This document shows positions 27,349-36,182 of a DNA stretch of 64,000 nucleotides, piece by piece. Under the pieces are notes generated by a model. That model searched no databases. It was not told where the DNA came from and saw only the letters and a list, made by a program, of their open reading frames with translations. A program made the translations under genes and the position numbers. The stretch comes from Acidobacteriales bacterium 59-55 (GTDB lineage: Bacteria; Acidobacteriota; Terriglobia; Terriglobales; Acidobacteriaceae). The first letter of the stretch is position 1, and the number at the start of each line of letters is the position of its first letter. The stretch spans positions 496,001 to 560,000 of the forward strand of contig MKSV01000004.1 of the NCBI GenBank assembly GCA_001897435.1. Reading direction: 5' to 3'.

Positions 27349-27619
27349 AGTAACCCTTCCCGCCGCCTTCACCCGCCACACCGATGGCCGCAAGCAATTT
27401 GACTCCGCCGCCCAGAATCTCCCCGGCCTGATAGCCGATATAGATCAGACGTTTCCCGCTCTCGGCACTCAGATTAAGGGCGATGACGGCAAGCTTCGGC
27501 GTTTTATCAACATCTACGTCAATGACGAAGACATTCGTTTCCTCGGCGGCGAAACCTACGCCTTCCAGGACGGCGACGAAGTGATGCTTATCCCCTCCAT
27601 CGCCGGCGGCACAATCTAA
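27338..27619 (+). CDS. ThiS/MoaD-family ubiquitin-like sulfur carrier protein
   Basis: A 93-aa beta-grasp protein whose ATG lies inside the last codons of the upstream PLP enzyme (11-base overlap). The family shape is visible: opening strand IKVTLPAAFTRHTDG, the central FINIYVNDEDIRFL, YAFQDGDEVMLIPSIAGG. Carriers are activated at a terminal Gly-Gly by adenylation and thiocarboxylation. Here the sequence ends GGTI, so the Gly-Gly is blocked by two extra residues and would need trimming by a JAMM/Mov34-type protease before use, as known for the CysO and HcyS systems. No protease or ThiF-like activating enzyme is in the window. Confidence 0.85.
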   Translation: MAIKVTLPAAFTRHTDGRKQFDSAAQNLPGLIADIDQTFPALGTQIKGDDGKLRRFINIYVNDEDIRFLGGETYAFQDGDEVMLIPSIAGGTI

Positions 27620-27659
27620 AACTGTTCGGAACATCTAAAAAGATACAGGTAAAAAGATA

Positions 27660-27687
27660 AAGGCGACCAGAGATCTCTGGTCGCCTT
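27660..27687. terminator. Perfect 28-base palindromic terminator
   Basis: A perfect palindrome (arms AAGGCGACCAGAGA and TCTCTGGTCGCCTT) lies 40 bases after the sulfur-carrier stop. A-rich sequence precedes it and a T-rich CTTCTTGTT follows it, so it can end transcription from both the plus-strand operon and the convergent minus-strand fucosidase gene. Confidence 0.7.
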
Positions 27688-27905
27688 CTTGTTGGCCAAA
27701 ATAAGAGGGTGTATATTGCTTTGTTCCAATACAACGGATAAGACCTGTCGCATCTCTTGGTAGTATCCGGAAATTTTCTGAGGAACCTGGGAAGATTATG
27801 AGGTTGAGGTTGCTTGCTCTGGTCTCCATGACGCCAGAGCAAGCGGATTGGCGATGGCACGACTTCTGCCAACCGGTTTATTTGAGATCCCCAGATTGAG
27901 GCCGA

Positions 27906-30305
27906 TCAAGGGATAGCAGTAAGGACATACGTTTGGCCTGCCTTGGTGTCGAAGCTGATATCAGCGTTGTCCTCACGCTTAAACGTGACGCGATTGCCGC
28001 TCGCAGTGCGAACCGTAGCGCCTGCAATTGCGGGATAGCGAACAGTGAGTGGACCGCCAGCCCGGGAAAGAATTTCAAAACGATCCGCATGTCCATGCGA
28101 CCACTTTGCCGAGACCTCGAAGGCGCCGCGAGCGAGCAGGCCGCGATAGCTTCCTGTTGGCCACTCCTTCGGCAGGGCAGCCAGAGGCGCGACCACTTCC
28201 TCGTGGCTTTGCAGTAGCATTTCTCCAACGCCGGCAGTCACACCGAAATTGCCGTCGACCTGGAAGAGCTTCGTTGTGGTGGAATCCCGGTGGTTGTTCC
28301 ACAGGTTGTACATCGCGTGATGCGACTGCCAGGTGCGATAGCAGGCATAGGCTTGGTTGCCGTCTCCAGTACGCGCCCATGTGGCCAACCGCTGAGCCAC
28401 AGCCCATCCTGGCAGGCCGGCGGTAAGTCCGCGGCCTTCCAGGGAAACCTTCGCCGCTGCCAACCAGGCTGGCGTCGTCGAATTAATCAACTGGCCAGGA
28501 TAGAGTCCAAGGAGCTGAGACATATGCCGGTGGTGAGGATCCCCTATCGATCCATAGGTAGTTTCCTCGCGATATTCCTTGATCTGTCCTGAATCGCCGA
28601 TCAGAATTGGGTCGAGCCTGGGCAGCTGTGCCTCGAGAACGGGAATCAATGGGTCGTGAATGCCGAGGATCTGAGCCGCCTTGATGGTGTCGCGATAGTT
28701 TTCATAGATCATCTGTTGGTCAAACGTCGTGCCTACCGTCTGCAAACTGCTGGCGTTTTCAGGTGACGACGAAGGTTTGGCGAGCAGCTTGCCGTCAATA
28801 TCCTGCACGAACCGCGATAAGAAGTTCGCCTGTCCGCGCATGGCCGGGTAGACGACTTCGCGAAGTAGTTTTTTGTCTCGCGTGAAATCGTAGTCGTCCC
28901 AGAACAGCATCGTGGTCCATGGACCGGTGCCGAACCCGGAATGACTGGATTTACCGCGACGCTCGAACGGGCGCATGGAATTGCCTAGCGCCCAGCCATT
29001 GTTCCCGTCGACAGCTAAGCCGGAAGGGTGATATTGGGTGAGGTACTTCTTCGCCAGGGCTTGGTGAGCAGGAAGATAGGCTCGATAGAAATCGATATAG
29101 GGATCAAACAACTCCGGCAGGTTGGTGTTGAACGCAAGCCAGTAGTTCATCTGCTCGTTCACGTTGTGCCAGTAGCCTGCCGTCCACGGAGGATCCTGAT
29201 AGACGTTCCATACGCCCTGTAGGTTTGGCGGCAACGCTCCAGATCGGGATGAAGAGATCAGCAGATAGCGACCGAACTGGAAGGCCAACTCGTCCAGGTA
29301 GGCGCTTGATTCTCCCGATCGAACGGCATCGATCAGCTTGTCAGTGGTGATCGACGGCATCGGGGTGTCGAGACTGAAATTTACCCTGTCATAGAGTTTT
29401 GTGTAGTCAGCCTCATGGCGCGCGAGCAGATCTTTATAACTGTGCGTCGCTGCCGCGGCAATGATGTCGCTGACCTTCTGATGGGGATCAGGAAAACCCT
29501 TGAGCTTGTCTAACCGATCGGTAGCCGAGAACACCTGGGGATTGCCGATGGGATAATTGGTGCCGACTGCAATCAGAATGACTGCACTGGTAGCACCTCG
29601 CACGCTAATGGAGCCACCGCCAGAATTCGTCGCTGTTAGTGTTCCACCCTGAGGGATTACCTTGAACTGTCCCTCGAACTTAATTCCGTAATAGTCCATC
29701 GTTCCCGCCAGGGTGATGGTATTGCCGTCAGCCTTGACTGTGCCGTGCTTGCCGCGGTTGTCGCCTTTGGCATGACGGAAATCGGCAAGATAGGGAATTG
29801 TGGGATGGAGTGTGAACTCCAGAGCGCCGTCCTTCGAGGCGCGCAGGTGAATCACGAATACCTTATCTGGGTAGCTGGCGAAATATTCCCTCTGATAGCT
29901 CACGCCCGCATTGTCGTAGGAAACATGGGCGGTCGCGGTATTCAATACCAAGTCCCGCGAATACTTGCTGGGTGCCGTGTGTGGAAACTCCAGAAAGACT
30001 TCGGCAAAGTTATTCAAGCCGCCGATCTTGTCCGTTGGAGCGTCTACAAGGCTGTTTTCGGTAATCTGCAGACGGTCCTGCTGTACACCGCCAAATAGAT
30101 TCACACCCATATAGCCGTTGCCCAGCGGCAGCGACTGACTGACCCATCCATCATTGTTATTGGCAGCGGGACTGTTATACCAGAGGCGTAATGGAGCTTC
30201 CGAACGGTCCGTAGTCGCGGTTACAGAGCGGCTCACGCGAACAACCTGCGAGAGGCCGGCGGGCATTGGAAGCAGGGTAACAACAGCTAAAACGATCAGC
30301 CGCAT
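27906..30305 (-). CDS. Glycoside hydrolase family 95 alpha-L-fucosidase, exported
   Basis: A 799-aa exported enzyme that removes alpha-1,2-linked L-fucose (or related galactosyl) residues from glycans. The start at 30305 yields a signal peptide (MRLIVLAVVTLLPMPAGL) with GAAGAGG upstream; the open frame runs to 30392. GH95 hallmarks are present: SLPLGNGYMGVNLFGG and ENSLVDAP in the N-terminal beta-sandwich, WHNVNEQMNYW (catalytic-site Asn pair), SSSPENASS (catalytic Glu), HRHMSQLLGLYPG and FQVDGNFGVTAG (Asp). It is a single gene, apparently for plant or microbial polysaccharide use, with no linked transporter or sulfatase. Confidence 0.93.
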   Translation of the reverse strand: MRLIVLAVVTLLPMPAGLSQVVRVSRSVTATTDRSEAPLRLWYNSPAANNNDGWVSQSLPLGNGYMGVNLFGGVQQDRLQITENSLVDAPTDKIGGLNNFAEVFLEFPHTAPSKYSRDLVLNTATAHVSYDNAGVSYQREYFASYPDKVFVIHLRASKDGALEFTLHPTIPYLADFRHAKGDNRGKHGTVKADGNTITLAGTMDYYGIKFEGQFKVIPQGGTLTATNSGGGSISVRGATSAVILIAVGTNYPIGNPQVFSATDRLDKLKGFPDPHQKVSDIIAAAATHSYKDLLARHEADYTKLYDRVNFSLDTPMPSITTDKLIDAVRSGESSAYLDELAFQFGRYLLISSSRSGALPPNLQGVWNVYQDPPWTAGYWHNVNEQMNYWLAFNTNLPELFDPYIDFYRAYLPAHQALAKKYLTQYHPSGLAVDGNNGWALGNSMRPFERRGKSSHSGFGTGPWTTMLFWDDYDFTRDKKLLREVVYPAMRGQANFLSRFVQDIDGKLLAKPSSSPENASSLQTVGTTFDQQMIYENYRDTIKAAQILGIHDPLIPVLEAQLPRLDPILIGDSGQIKEYREETTYGSIGDPHHRHMSQLLGLYPGQLINSTTPAWLAAAKVSLEGRGLTAGLPGWAVAQRLATWARTGDGNQAYACYRTWQSHHAMYNLWNNHRDSTTTKLFQVDGNFGVTAGVGEMLLQSHEEVVAPLAALPKEWPTGSYRGLLARGAFEVSAKWSHGHADRFEILSRAGGPLTVRYPAIAGATVRTASGNRVTFKREDNADISFDTKAGQTYVLTAIP

Positions 30306-30914
30306 GGAAAGTGATGCCTCTTCGGAACATTCGGAAAAATCGCTTGGCAAGCTAACTCCTTTATGGCGTATCTTGATTTTCCGTTCGTTCATGTAATTTT
30401 ATTTGCGAATTATAAATTTTGTGAACGAATGGAATCTAATGGGGTCTTGTCAAATACGGTGCGGAGTTGAGCAGCGCTGCTCTAAATTCGGAGCCAGGAT
30501 GGAAATCTATGGAAACAGGGTCAACGGAATACTGCGTTCGGCTCTCGCCTGTAGGATGTACGCAGGGAATGGCATTTTCTCCCTTCTGGAGGGGTGGAAC
30601 CCAACAAGTCCACCCACCAAAGAACAAGCCCCCCGACAATGATCGGAGGGCTTTCTTTATGACACCGGTGTCAGATGTTCCCTGATGAAGCGGATTCAGT
30701 TCTGCTCCGCGTATGCGAACCGCGCGGTCTATCCGCGTTCGCTTGGATGACCGCCCAGGCTTCACAAACGCTTGGAGCAGACCGCCATATATATCGTGAT
30801 CGAGGGAATGGCAGGAACGACGAGTGTCGTGCTCATGGTCGAAATGCCTAGCACACGATTAGCACAACCATCGCCCTCTATTTCTCCGCCCTTTTACTTT
30901 CAACAGCTTAGAAT
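30306..30914. other. Gene-poor stretch left of the island
   Basis: About 600 bases hold the promoter region of the fucosidase gene and no protein gene I can support. A terminator-like hairpin (30626-30653) and a short ACACCGGTGT palindrome (30661-30670) are the only structured elements seen. Confidence 0.5.
30626..30653 (+). terminator. Terminator-like hairpin without an assigned gene
   Basis: AAGCCCCCCGA (30626-30636) pairs with TCGGAGGGCTT (30643-30653) with one mismatch around a six-base loop, followed by TCTTTAT. It has the form of a plus-strand intrinsic terminator, but no plus-strand coding gene precedes it. It could belong to a small RNA or be a relic. Confidence 0.5.
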
Positions 30915-30965
30915 TTGGAGGCGCGGGTCGGGATCGAACCGACGCATAAAGGTTTTGCAGTTTTT
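30915..30965 (-). repeat. Left attachment site: 3' half of tRNA-Cys(GCA)
   Basis: Read on the minus strand the repeat gives CTGCAAA (anticodon loop with GCA), the 3' anticodon stem ACCTT, T-arm GTCGG-TTCGATC-CCGAC, acceptor strand CCGCGCC, T and CCA. The 5' half (D-arm and acceptor 5' strand) is missing, so this is not a functional tRNA but an att duplicate. It is identical over 51 bases to 52118-52168. Confidence 0.85.
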
Positions 30966-31052
30966 GCAGTTACATCTAACCAGTTGATAAAACTGGGCTT
31001 TTTCGTCGAATGCAGTGCCTGCAGAGGGGTGCTTTTAGTATGGTTTTGTACC

Positions 31053-31075
31053 TTATTGGCTGCCAATTGGATGCC
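31053..31075. repeat. Candidate integrase arm-binding repeats, left end
   Basis: TTATTGGCTGCC and AATTGGATGCC occur in tandem about 90 bases inside the left att site. Matching units (AATTGGCTGCC, TTATTGGCTGCC) occur at 52043-52069 just left of the right att site, and inverted-sense AATTGGCAGCG/AATGGCAGCG at 52257-52279 to its right. Their position fits arm-type binding sites of a tyrosine recombinase. This is inference. Confidence 0.4.
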
Positions 31076-31566
31076 ATAAGTTTTTCGCTTCGATCAAGGT
31101 TGAGGTCGGTGCCGAATTTCGGTGCGCGAAATGATGCGTCTCAGAGGTCGGTCAGGAAGGGAACTGGCCCCGCCATAGTATCCCTAGACCGAGAGCGTTC
31201 GCCTTAACTCCGTGGTTTTTTCGATCAGCCTGCTCAGCTGCCGCATGACGGTGAAATAAGAGGGAAATCCTCTTATTGGACTTTCTTGGACCTCGGGCAA
31301 TATTCATAAAATTCGTAAATCATTGAAAAGATTTGGTGAACCTGATTGGAATTTAATGATGCTGTCTTCTATGCCATAACGGAAGCCAACTGCAACTCAT
31401 TGAAACCAGATGGTACAGACCACACTCTACACCACTGATTACACGGGAAAATCACCTTCTTGGACCTTTTCTGGACCTCTAATCGACACCAAATTAAAGG
31501 GGAGGCATATCTTATCGGTCCACTCCAAGAAAAAATCCGTTCTGTGCTTAACTGAAGCGATGTAGC

Positions 31567-31620
31567 TGGTGGTCGGAGACCGGATCGAACCGCGATGCAG
31601 GTCTTTTCAAAGGCTGCCGG
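31567..31620 (-). repeat. tRNA-3'-end-like scar, probable old attachment site
   Basis: On the minus strand the sequence reads GCGG-TTCGATC-CGG followed by TCTCCGACCACCA, a T-arm and acceptor end with CCA, preceded by TTTGAAAAG, which could be a Phe-type (GAA) anticodon loop. The stems are imperfect and the 5' half is absent. TTGGACC units stand to its left (31472-31495), like those near the scar at 36134. Confidence 0.45.
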
Positions 31621-31812
31621 ACAATTCAGCTCAGTGGCGCGAGATCAGCGAATGTCTTTTGAAAGAGCTATGTCTATCGATGAAAGATCCACAGAGTCGG
31701 AGAGCTAACGATTTTAGAATCAATATACATTACCTCCGACAATGTAAATTGTCGTTGGGAATCTTTGTTGCTAGCCTGAATTCATCAATTTTGCAGCAAC
31801 TGGTACAAAAAG

Positions 31813-32181
31813 ATCGGGCAGACCATCCGGCTGCATTGCTATTTTGTGATCGAGCTAAAAAACGGGGCCTTTAAGCCAGAATACGCGGGAAAATTGAGTT
31901 TTTACCTCTCAGCGGTGGATGCGACGATGAGGACGCCGGTCGATGGTCCAAGCATCGGAGTCCTGATTTGCGAAAGCCGCAGTGGTCCTACCGTGGAATA
32001 CACGTTGCAGAACCTCAATCGCCCGATCGGCGTTTCGACCTACCGAGCCACCCGCGAACTTCCCGAACCACTTCAATCTGAGGTTCCATCCATCGAAGAC
32101 CTGCAAGAGGTGGTCGAAAAGTTACGCAAGGAACTGAACGAGACCCGCCAGGCGCAAGAAATGGATGTGGAGGAGCCATGA
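31813..32181 (+). pseudogene. C-terminal fragment of a DUF1016/PDDEXK nuclease-like protein
   Basis: Only about 120 C-terminal residues of a roughly 350-aa family remain. The PDDEXK core piece CYFVIELKNGAFKPEYAGKL is intact (E-x-K), followed by GVLICESRSGPTVEYTLQN and RPIGVSTYRATRELPEPL. The sequence upstream does not encode the N-terminal domain (the YhcG-type DUF1016 part), and no start codon or ribosome-binding site is convincing. It is best read as a relic of a nuclease gene truncated by island rearrangement. Confidence 0.75.
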
Positions 32182-32426
32182 TAAGACACTGGTCTTTATC
32201 CAAAGGCGAATCGCTACCTGTAAGCGAATCGCCTACAGGGTCATGAGTACCGCACTGGCTCTGCGCGAGCAACCGGCAGGGAACTGGGCCGTATCCTGTA
32301 GCTCCAGGGTCAACTCATTCCCATCCTCATCATCATGAGCCTCTAACGCACATTCACGAGCATTACCCTGACGCTCACTATCAGCATGAGCACAGCAATA
32401 TGACTGACCCGGCGCGTCTAAGCTAA

Positions 32427-32846
<420 letters not shown>

Positions 32847-32849
32847 TAA

Positions 32850-33215
32850 CCTTGTCGTCGGATGTACAGGCCTGCTCACCTGCTGTCTATTGATCGTTTG
32901 TGCGTTTATGGCTGATTCACAGCCTTGGCTCGAGGGCCAATCCGGGACGCGCACTTTGGTCAGTTACCAAAGATGCGGCCCGATTACTACCAGTTTGCCG
33001 TAATCTTGGCCCGTGCGGTTCCTGCCTATCCTGCTCATGTTGGCCGTTTATCCGTCGTCCTACCTATCGACTGATGTTTGCTGGATCACATGCCCGCACC
33101 GCTACCGCACGCGGGTAAGCTCTAAAACGACTGCATATGGGCATCCTGAAGTGAGGCAACCGGGAGTAGCAGTCTCGAACCTCTTGTTACTGGGTCTCAA
33201 CCTACAAGGATATTT
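32850..33215. other. Intergenic stretch before the PEP-CTERM gene
   Basis: No gene I can support. It should contain the promoter of the PEP-CTERM gene; an AAGGA-type ribosome-binding site lies just before 33216 (near 33206). Confidence 0.4.
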
Positions 33216-33818
33216 ATGAAGATCTGTTTTAGCATGTTGTCCCTCGCGCTCCTTGCCCTGTCCGCCGGTGCCGTCGCCAAGGCCGACACGGTCAACACCG
33301 TCACCACGTACAGCTACACCGGAAAGCCGTTCACCATTGCGGAAGGCCCGTACACGACCAGCGACTATGTCACGGGCTCCTTCTTCGCTCCGACGCTCGC
33401 CCCGAACCTCAACCACGCCCTGCTGGACGTGTATTCCTTCAGCTTCAATGACGGCGTGCAGACGCTCACCGGAGCGTACGAGATCCTCGGCAGTGTTTCC
33501 ACGGACTCCAACGGCGCACTCACCAGCTGGGACCTGTTCCCCGGCATGAACACCAATGCAGGCTTCTGCTCGATCGAGGAAGGTGCGGACAGAGACTTTC
33601 CCGGTACGCAGTGCGAAAACACTGGGTACTACAAGGACGGGTTCGCAGAGAACGGCTTCAGCTTCGGCCCCGCGGATCCGAACGGCACCTGGACCTACCA
33701 GACCTCTGTGACCCCGGAGCCGTCGTCCATTGTTCTGTTTGGAACCGGACTGGCCGGCATTGTCGAGTACCGCCGCCGCCGCCGCGCTGACCTGCCCCCG
33801 GGAATCTCTACCAAGTAG
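33216..33818 (+). CDS. PEP-CTERM sorting-domain protein
   Basis: A 200-aa exported protein, intact. It starts with a signal peptide (FSMLSLALLALSAGAVAKA) and ends in a PEP-CTERM anchor: VTPEPSSIVLFGTGLAGI followed by a basic cluster (RRRRRADL). The family is sorted by exosortase (EpsH/XrtA-type) and is linked to exopolysaccharide production. The middle part is a beta-rich domain of unknown function with one likely disulfide pair (CSIEEGADRDFPGTQC). No exosortase gene is in the window. It is the only clearly intact protein in the left third of the island apart from the ligase and DUF3606 genes. Confidence 0.85.
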   Translation: MKICFSMLSLALLALSAGAVAKADTVNTVTTYSYTGKPFTIAEGPYTTSDYVTGSFFAPTLAPNLNHALLDVYSFSFNDGVQTLTGAYEILGSVSTDSNGALTSWDLFPGMNTNAGFCSIEEGADRDFPGTQCENTGYYKDGFAENGFSFGPADPNGTWTYQTSVTPEPSSIVLFGTGLAGIVEYRRRRRADLPPGISTK

Positions 33819-33920
33819 ACCTGGAGTTCTCTCGTAGATTGAACAGGAGTGGCCTGCCCGGTCTTTTGTACCAAGTGAAGAGTTAGTGTAACGCTAACGT
33901 TGTTGATGGTAGCCGCCGTC

Positions 33921-33971
33921 GGGGGTGTGGGACGTGGGAAGCGCTAAGCGCTTTCCACGTCTCCATACCCC
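33921..33971. repeat. Long imperfect palindrome
   Basis: Arms ACGTGGGAAGCGCT (33932-33945) and AGCGCTTTCCACGT (33947-33960) pair over 14 positions with one G-U around a single base, and the pairing continues outward through GGGGTGTGG and CCATACCCC with a bulge. It lies 102 bases after the PEP-CTERM gene. It may be a terminator or a REP-like element; no T-run follows. Confidence 0.5.
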
Positions 33972-34044
33972 GTGCTATTGGAGGCCAGCCAAGCCTCAGG
34001 CGCCGGCGGTCTGTAGCCCAGAGAAGAGTGTGGTCGGACAGTGT

Positions 34045-34167
34045 GGCTCTGTTGCAAACTCTTTGAGGACGCGTGAGAATGGGCTGACCCGAGCGGAGCC
34101 GACCATGTCAGAGTTCAAGTGGCGTCAATTCGAAGGCGAGACTATCCTTTGGGCGGTGCGCTGGTAA
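34045..34167 (+). mobile_element. Truncated IS6-family element (left end)
   Basis: GGCTCTGTTGCAAA at 34045-34058 matches the IS6/IS26-type terminal inverted repeat. It is followed by the first 20 codons of the transposase (ATG 34105; MSEFKWRQFEGETILWAVRW) and then an abrupt TAA at 34165-34167, after which sequence similarity ends. The DDE catalytic domain and the right end are missing, so it cannot transpose. Such ends often mark IS6-mediated deletions, which fits the adjacent truncated genes. Confidence 0.75.
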
Positions 34168-34190
34168 TTTCGATCGCAAGCAGCTTCGAG

Positions 34191-34442
34191 TTATAAACGG
34201 TTAGAACGTTTTCGATGAGGGATCCGTCCCGACAGATCTTTGCTTATGATCGGATCCTTGAAAGCCCACCGCATCATCTCGATCTGTCGCTGGCTATCTT
34301 CGTTCAAGTGAATCACTGGCTGCATGGATTGCGGACTGAAATCGTCGCCGGGTTCAATGAAAGTCTCATCCAGTCCCACTGCCACGGCGAACGCCTCTGC
34401 GATTCGCTGTTTGTCAGAGCGTCGTTTGTATCTTCCACACAT
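34191..34442 (-). pseudogene. N-terminal fragment of an SOS-response-associated peptidase (SRAP/YedK)
   Basis: The reading frame begins MCGRYKRRSDKQRIAEAFAV, the SRAP family start, whose Cys2 forms the covalent DNA-protein crosslink at abasic sites. It continues through SMQPVIHLNEDSQRQIEMMRWAFK and then diverges, stopping after 83 residues instead of about 220. The conserved Asn/Glu and His of the active site are lost. The truncation point faces the IS6 fragment, suggesting an IS-linked deletion. Confidence 0.75.
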
Positions 34443-34491
34443 GGTTGAGTTTCCCTCACGACTTTGCGCGGGTCTTTGTCATCGCGCATGG

Positions 34492-35367
34492 CTACAAACT
34501 TCGTGTGCCGAAGATGATCCGCGCCTGTCCATTCCAAAAGTCGAACTGCGCCACCGCCTCGGGACGAAGCCAAACGCAGTCATTCATCTTCTCCGCCGTG
34601 AGTCCCTGTCCCCAACGGCCAGCTTGTTTCTCCGGCAGATTTACGAAGGGACACTTAGCAGTCTTCAGTCCTTTGATCTGTTCGAAGACAACGCGGCGGG
34701 TTGCAGGAACGAAGCCGGCACGAACACGGGCGGCATACTGAAGGCCTTTTCCTTGATAAAAGCCGATGACGAGAGAGTCGAAGCCCTGCGTGCCAGGAAT
34801 GTAGCCGCCGATAACGAACTCCTGACCGAGATTGATGCGGTGCTTCGACCACGCCCCGGTCCGTTGGCCGGGCTGATATACGCTATCAGACTTTTTGGCG
34901 ATAATGCCCTCAAGCCCGTGTGATCGGACAAACTGCAGCATCTCCGTTGCCGTCTGGTTGGATACTTCCGATAGAGCAACGTGCTCGGCTGGTTTGATCA
35001 CAGTGCGCAAGATCTCTCTGCGCGCCGATAAAGGAAGCATTGTGAGATCTCGGTTCTTGTGTACCAGGATGTCGAAGGCATAGTAGGTGATCTTCTCTTC
35101 CGCTGAGCGAAAGTTTTGCAGCATGTTGAAGTCGGGGCGACTATCGGAACTCAGGGCAACGAGCTCTCCATCGATGACCGTTCCATTGGCGAGACCTTTC
35201 AGGGTCGTGGCGATGTAAGGGAACTTTTTGTTCATAATGTTCCTGTGTCGCGAGTACAGCGTCATCTCTTTTTGTGTCTGAACCACTTCAAGCCTGTATC
35301 CGTCAAGCTTCAACTCATACGTCCACTCGGGGCCCTCGGGCACCTCCGAGACAGGCAGGCACTCCAT
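34492..35367 (-). CDS. ATP-dependent DNA ligase (LigD ligase-domain type)
   Basis: A 291-aa stand-alone ligase domain. The adenylated lysine is in YELKLDGYRLEVV (motif I, KxDGxR), with LYSRHRNIMNKKFPYI (Ia), TVIDGELVAL (motif III), ITYYAFDIL (IIIa), LEGIIAKKSDSVYQPG (IV) and WSKHRINLGQEFVIGGY (V), then an OB-fold part. It lacks the polymerase and phosphoesterase domains of full LigD. In bacteria such ligases work in end joining with Ku, which is not in the window. The frame continues in-frame upstream of the ATG for about 27 codons without a start, so slight N-terminal loss is possible. It lies divergently from the DUF3606 gene. Confidence 0.85.
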   Translation of the reverse strand: MECLPVSEVPEGPEWTYELKLDGYRLEVVQTQKEMTLYSRHRNIMNKKFPYIATTLKGLANGTVIDGELVALSSDSRPDFNMLQNFRSAEEKITYYAFDILVHKNRDLTMLPLSARREILRTVIKPAEHVALSEVSNQTATEMLQFVRSHGLEGIIAKKSDSVYQPGQRTGAWSKHRINLGQEFVIGGYIPGTQGFDSLVIGFYQGKGLQYAARVRAGFVPATRRVVFEQIKGLKTAKCPFVNLPEKQAGRWGQGLTAEKMNDCVWLRPEAVAQFDFWNGQARIIFGTRSL

Positions 35368-35505
35368 TGATTCGATGAAGGTAGCGGTTCGTTCGGAAGT
35401 GCCTTCCTGGCCATCCTGGACTCCTGAGGTAAGTACAACCTTGGTTGGAACATATCTGTCTTAAGTTCAGATGCTTCAATTCAAAGGGCATCTGAAGGAG
35501 AATAA

Positions 35506-35679
35506 ATGGCCGACGACAAGAGCAATCGCGGTCCGGCAGACCGGGCCAGGATCAACATCCACGAAGCATATGAAGTCGAGTATTGGAGCAAAGAACTAGG
35601 GGTCGACCCAGAACGTTTGCGTGAACTGGTCGGCAAGCATGGGGTGATGGCTGCCGACATTCGCAAAGACCCTGGGTAA
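35506..35679 (+). CDS. DUF3606 small protein
   Basis: A 57-aa protein. MADDKSNRGPADRARINIHE and EYWSKELGVDPERLRELV match the DUF3606 family, short proteins of unknown function common in soil bacteria, often near DNA repair or plasmid genes. AAGGAG stands five bases before the ATG. The family is usually 55-65 aa, so it is complete. Its divergent neighbour is the DNA ligase gene. Confidence 0.8.
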   Translation: MADDKSNRGPADRARINIHEAYEVEYWSKELGVDPERLRELVGKHGVMAADIRKDPG

Positions 35680-35745
35680 GTAAAAGCAGGCGGGTTTTAG
35701 TTAGCCGCCCAAACTCTTTTCCTCTTTCTTCTCGTTCTGTATCAG

Positions 35746-36132
35746 ATGCTTAGCGAAGAATGCACAACTCTTAAGGGGAAGAAACCTCGGGCAGCTGGAG
35801 TCGCCGGTCAGGACTATCTGCGCCCAGCAGCAGTAAGGGCAGGTGTCATACCCAAGGACTATCAGGGCCGCTTCGGCTGGCATAATCTTCGGCACTCCCT
35901 GGCAACGTTCTTCGCCGCCAACGAGGTCAATCTGCCAGTGATTCAAAGCATCCTAAGACACGCCAAGCCATCGACGACTGCGATATATACCCATCGAGTT
36001 AATGCGGCTCATATGGCGGCACAAGAGAAGTTTCTTAACGCGATCAATGTGACAGCGAGCACTGTTGGGCTGAACCTTGGGTTAGACAAGGGAGAAATAG
36101 GCGGCTGGAGGACCGCTAAATTGTTGAAATAA
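35746..36132 (+). pseudogene. C-terminal fragment of a tyrosine recombinase
   Basis: About 128 residues carry the C-terminal half of the integrase catalytic domain: GWHNLRHSLATFFAA (His-x-x-Arg box), IQSILRHAKPSTTAIYTHRV (second His and the nucleophilic Tyr). The first catalytic Arg and the whole arm- and core-binding N-terminus are missing. It stops two bases before a tRNA-3'-end-like scar (36134-36178), the usual integrase/att relation, so it marks the end of an older element. Confidence 0.85.
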
Positions 36133-36133
36133 T

Positions 36134-36178
36134 TGGTGGACCCTGATCGGGATCGAACCGATGACCTCTTCCATGCCA
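36134..36178 (-). repeat. tRNA-3'-end-like scar, probable att site of an older element
   Basis: On the minus strand it reads ATGGCATGGAAGAGG, then TCATCGG-TTCGATC-CCGATCA and GGGTCCACCA. This is close to the 3' half of a tRNA-Ala(GGC): anticodon loop with GGC, T-arm, acceptor strand and CCA, with one extra base in the acceptor. The 5' half is missing. TTGGACC and ATGGACCC units occur about 85 bases to the right, like those near 31480. Confidence 0.6.
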
Positions 36179-36182
36179 TTTT

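Larger units (their letters stand above)
30966..31812. other. Non-coding start of the island
   Basis: Apart from the att-related repeats noted separately there is no gene I can support here. The stretch is A+T-richer than the backbone and contains several TTGGACC-type short repeats (about 31280, 31472, 31488), consistent with recombination-site debris. Confidence 0.5.

Noticed and set aside
30403..30642. 79-codon plus-strand frame before the hairpin at 30626
   Set aside because: It runs into the hairpin, has no ribosome-binding site and shows no protein-like pattern.
30915..30965. Complete tRNA gene
   Set aside because: Only the part from the anticodon loop to CCA is present at each site; no D-arm or 5' acceptor strand could be found next to either copy.
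31846..32181. Intact small nuclease gene
   Set aside because: The piece is only the C-terminal third of a DUF1016/PDDEXK protein, begins at an internal GTG and lacks a ribosome-binding site.
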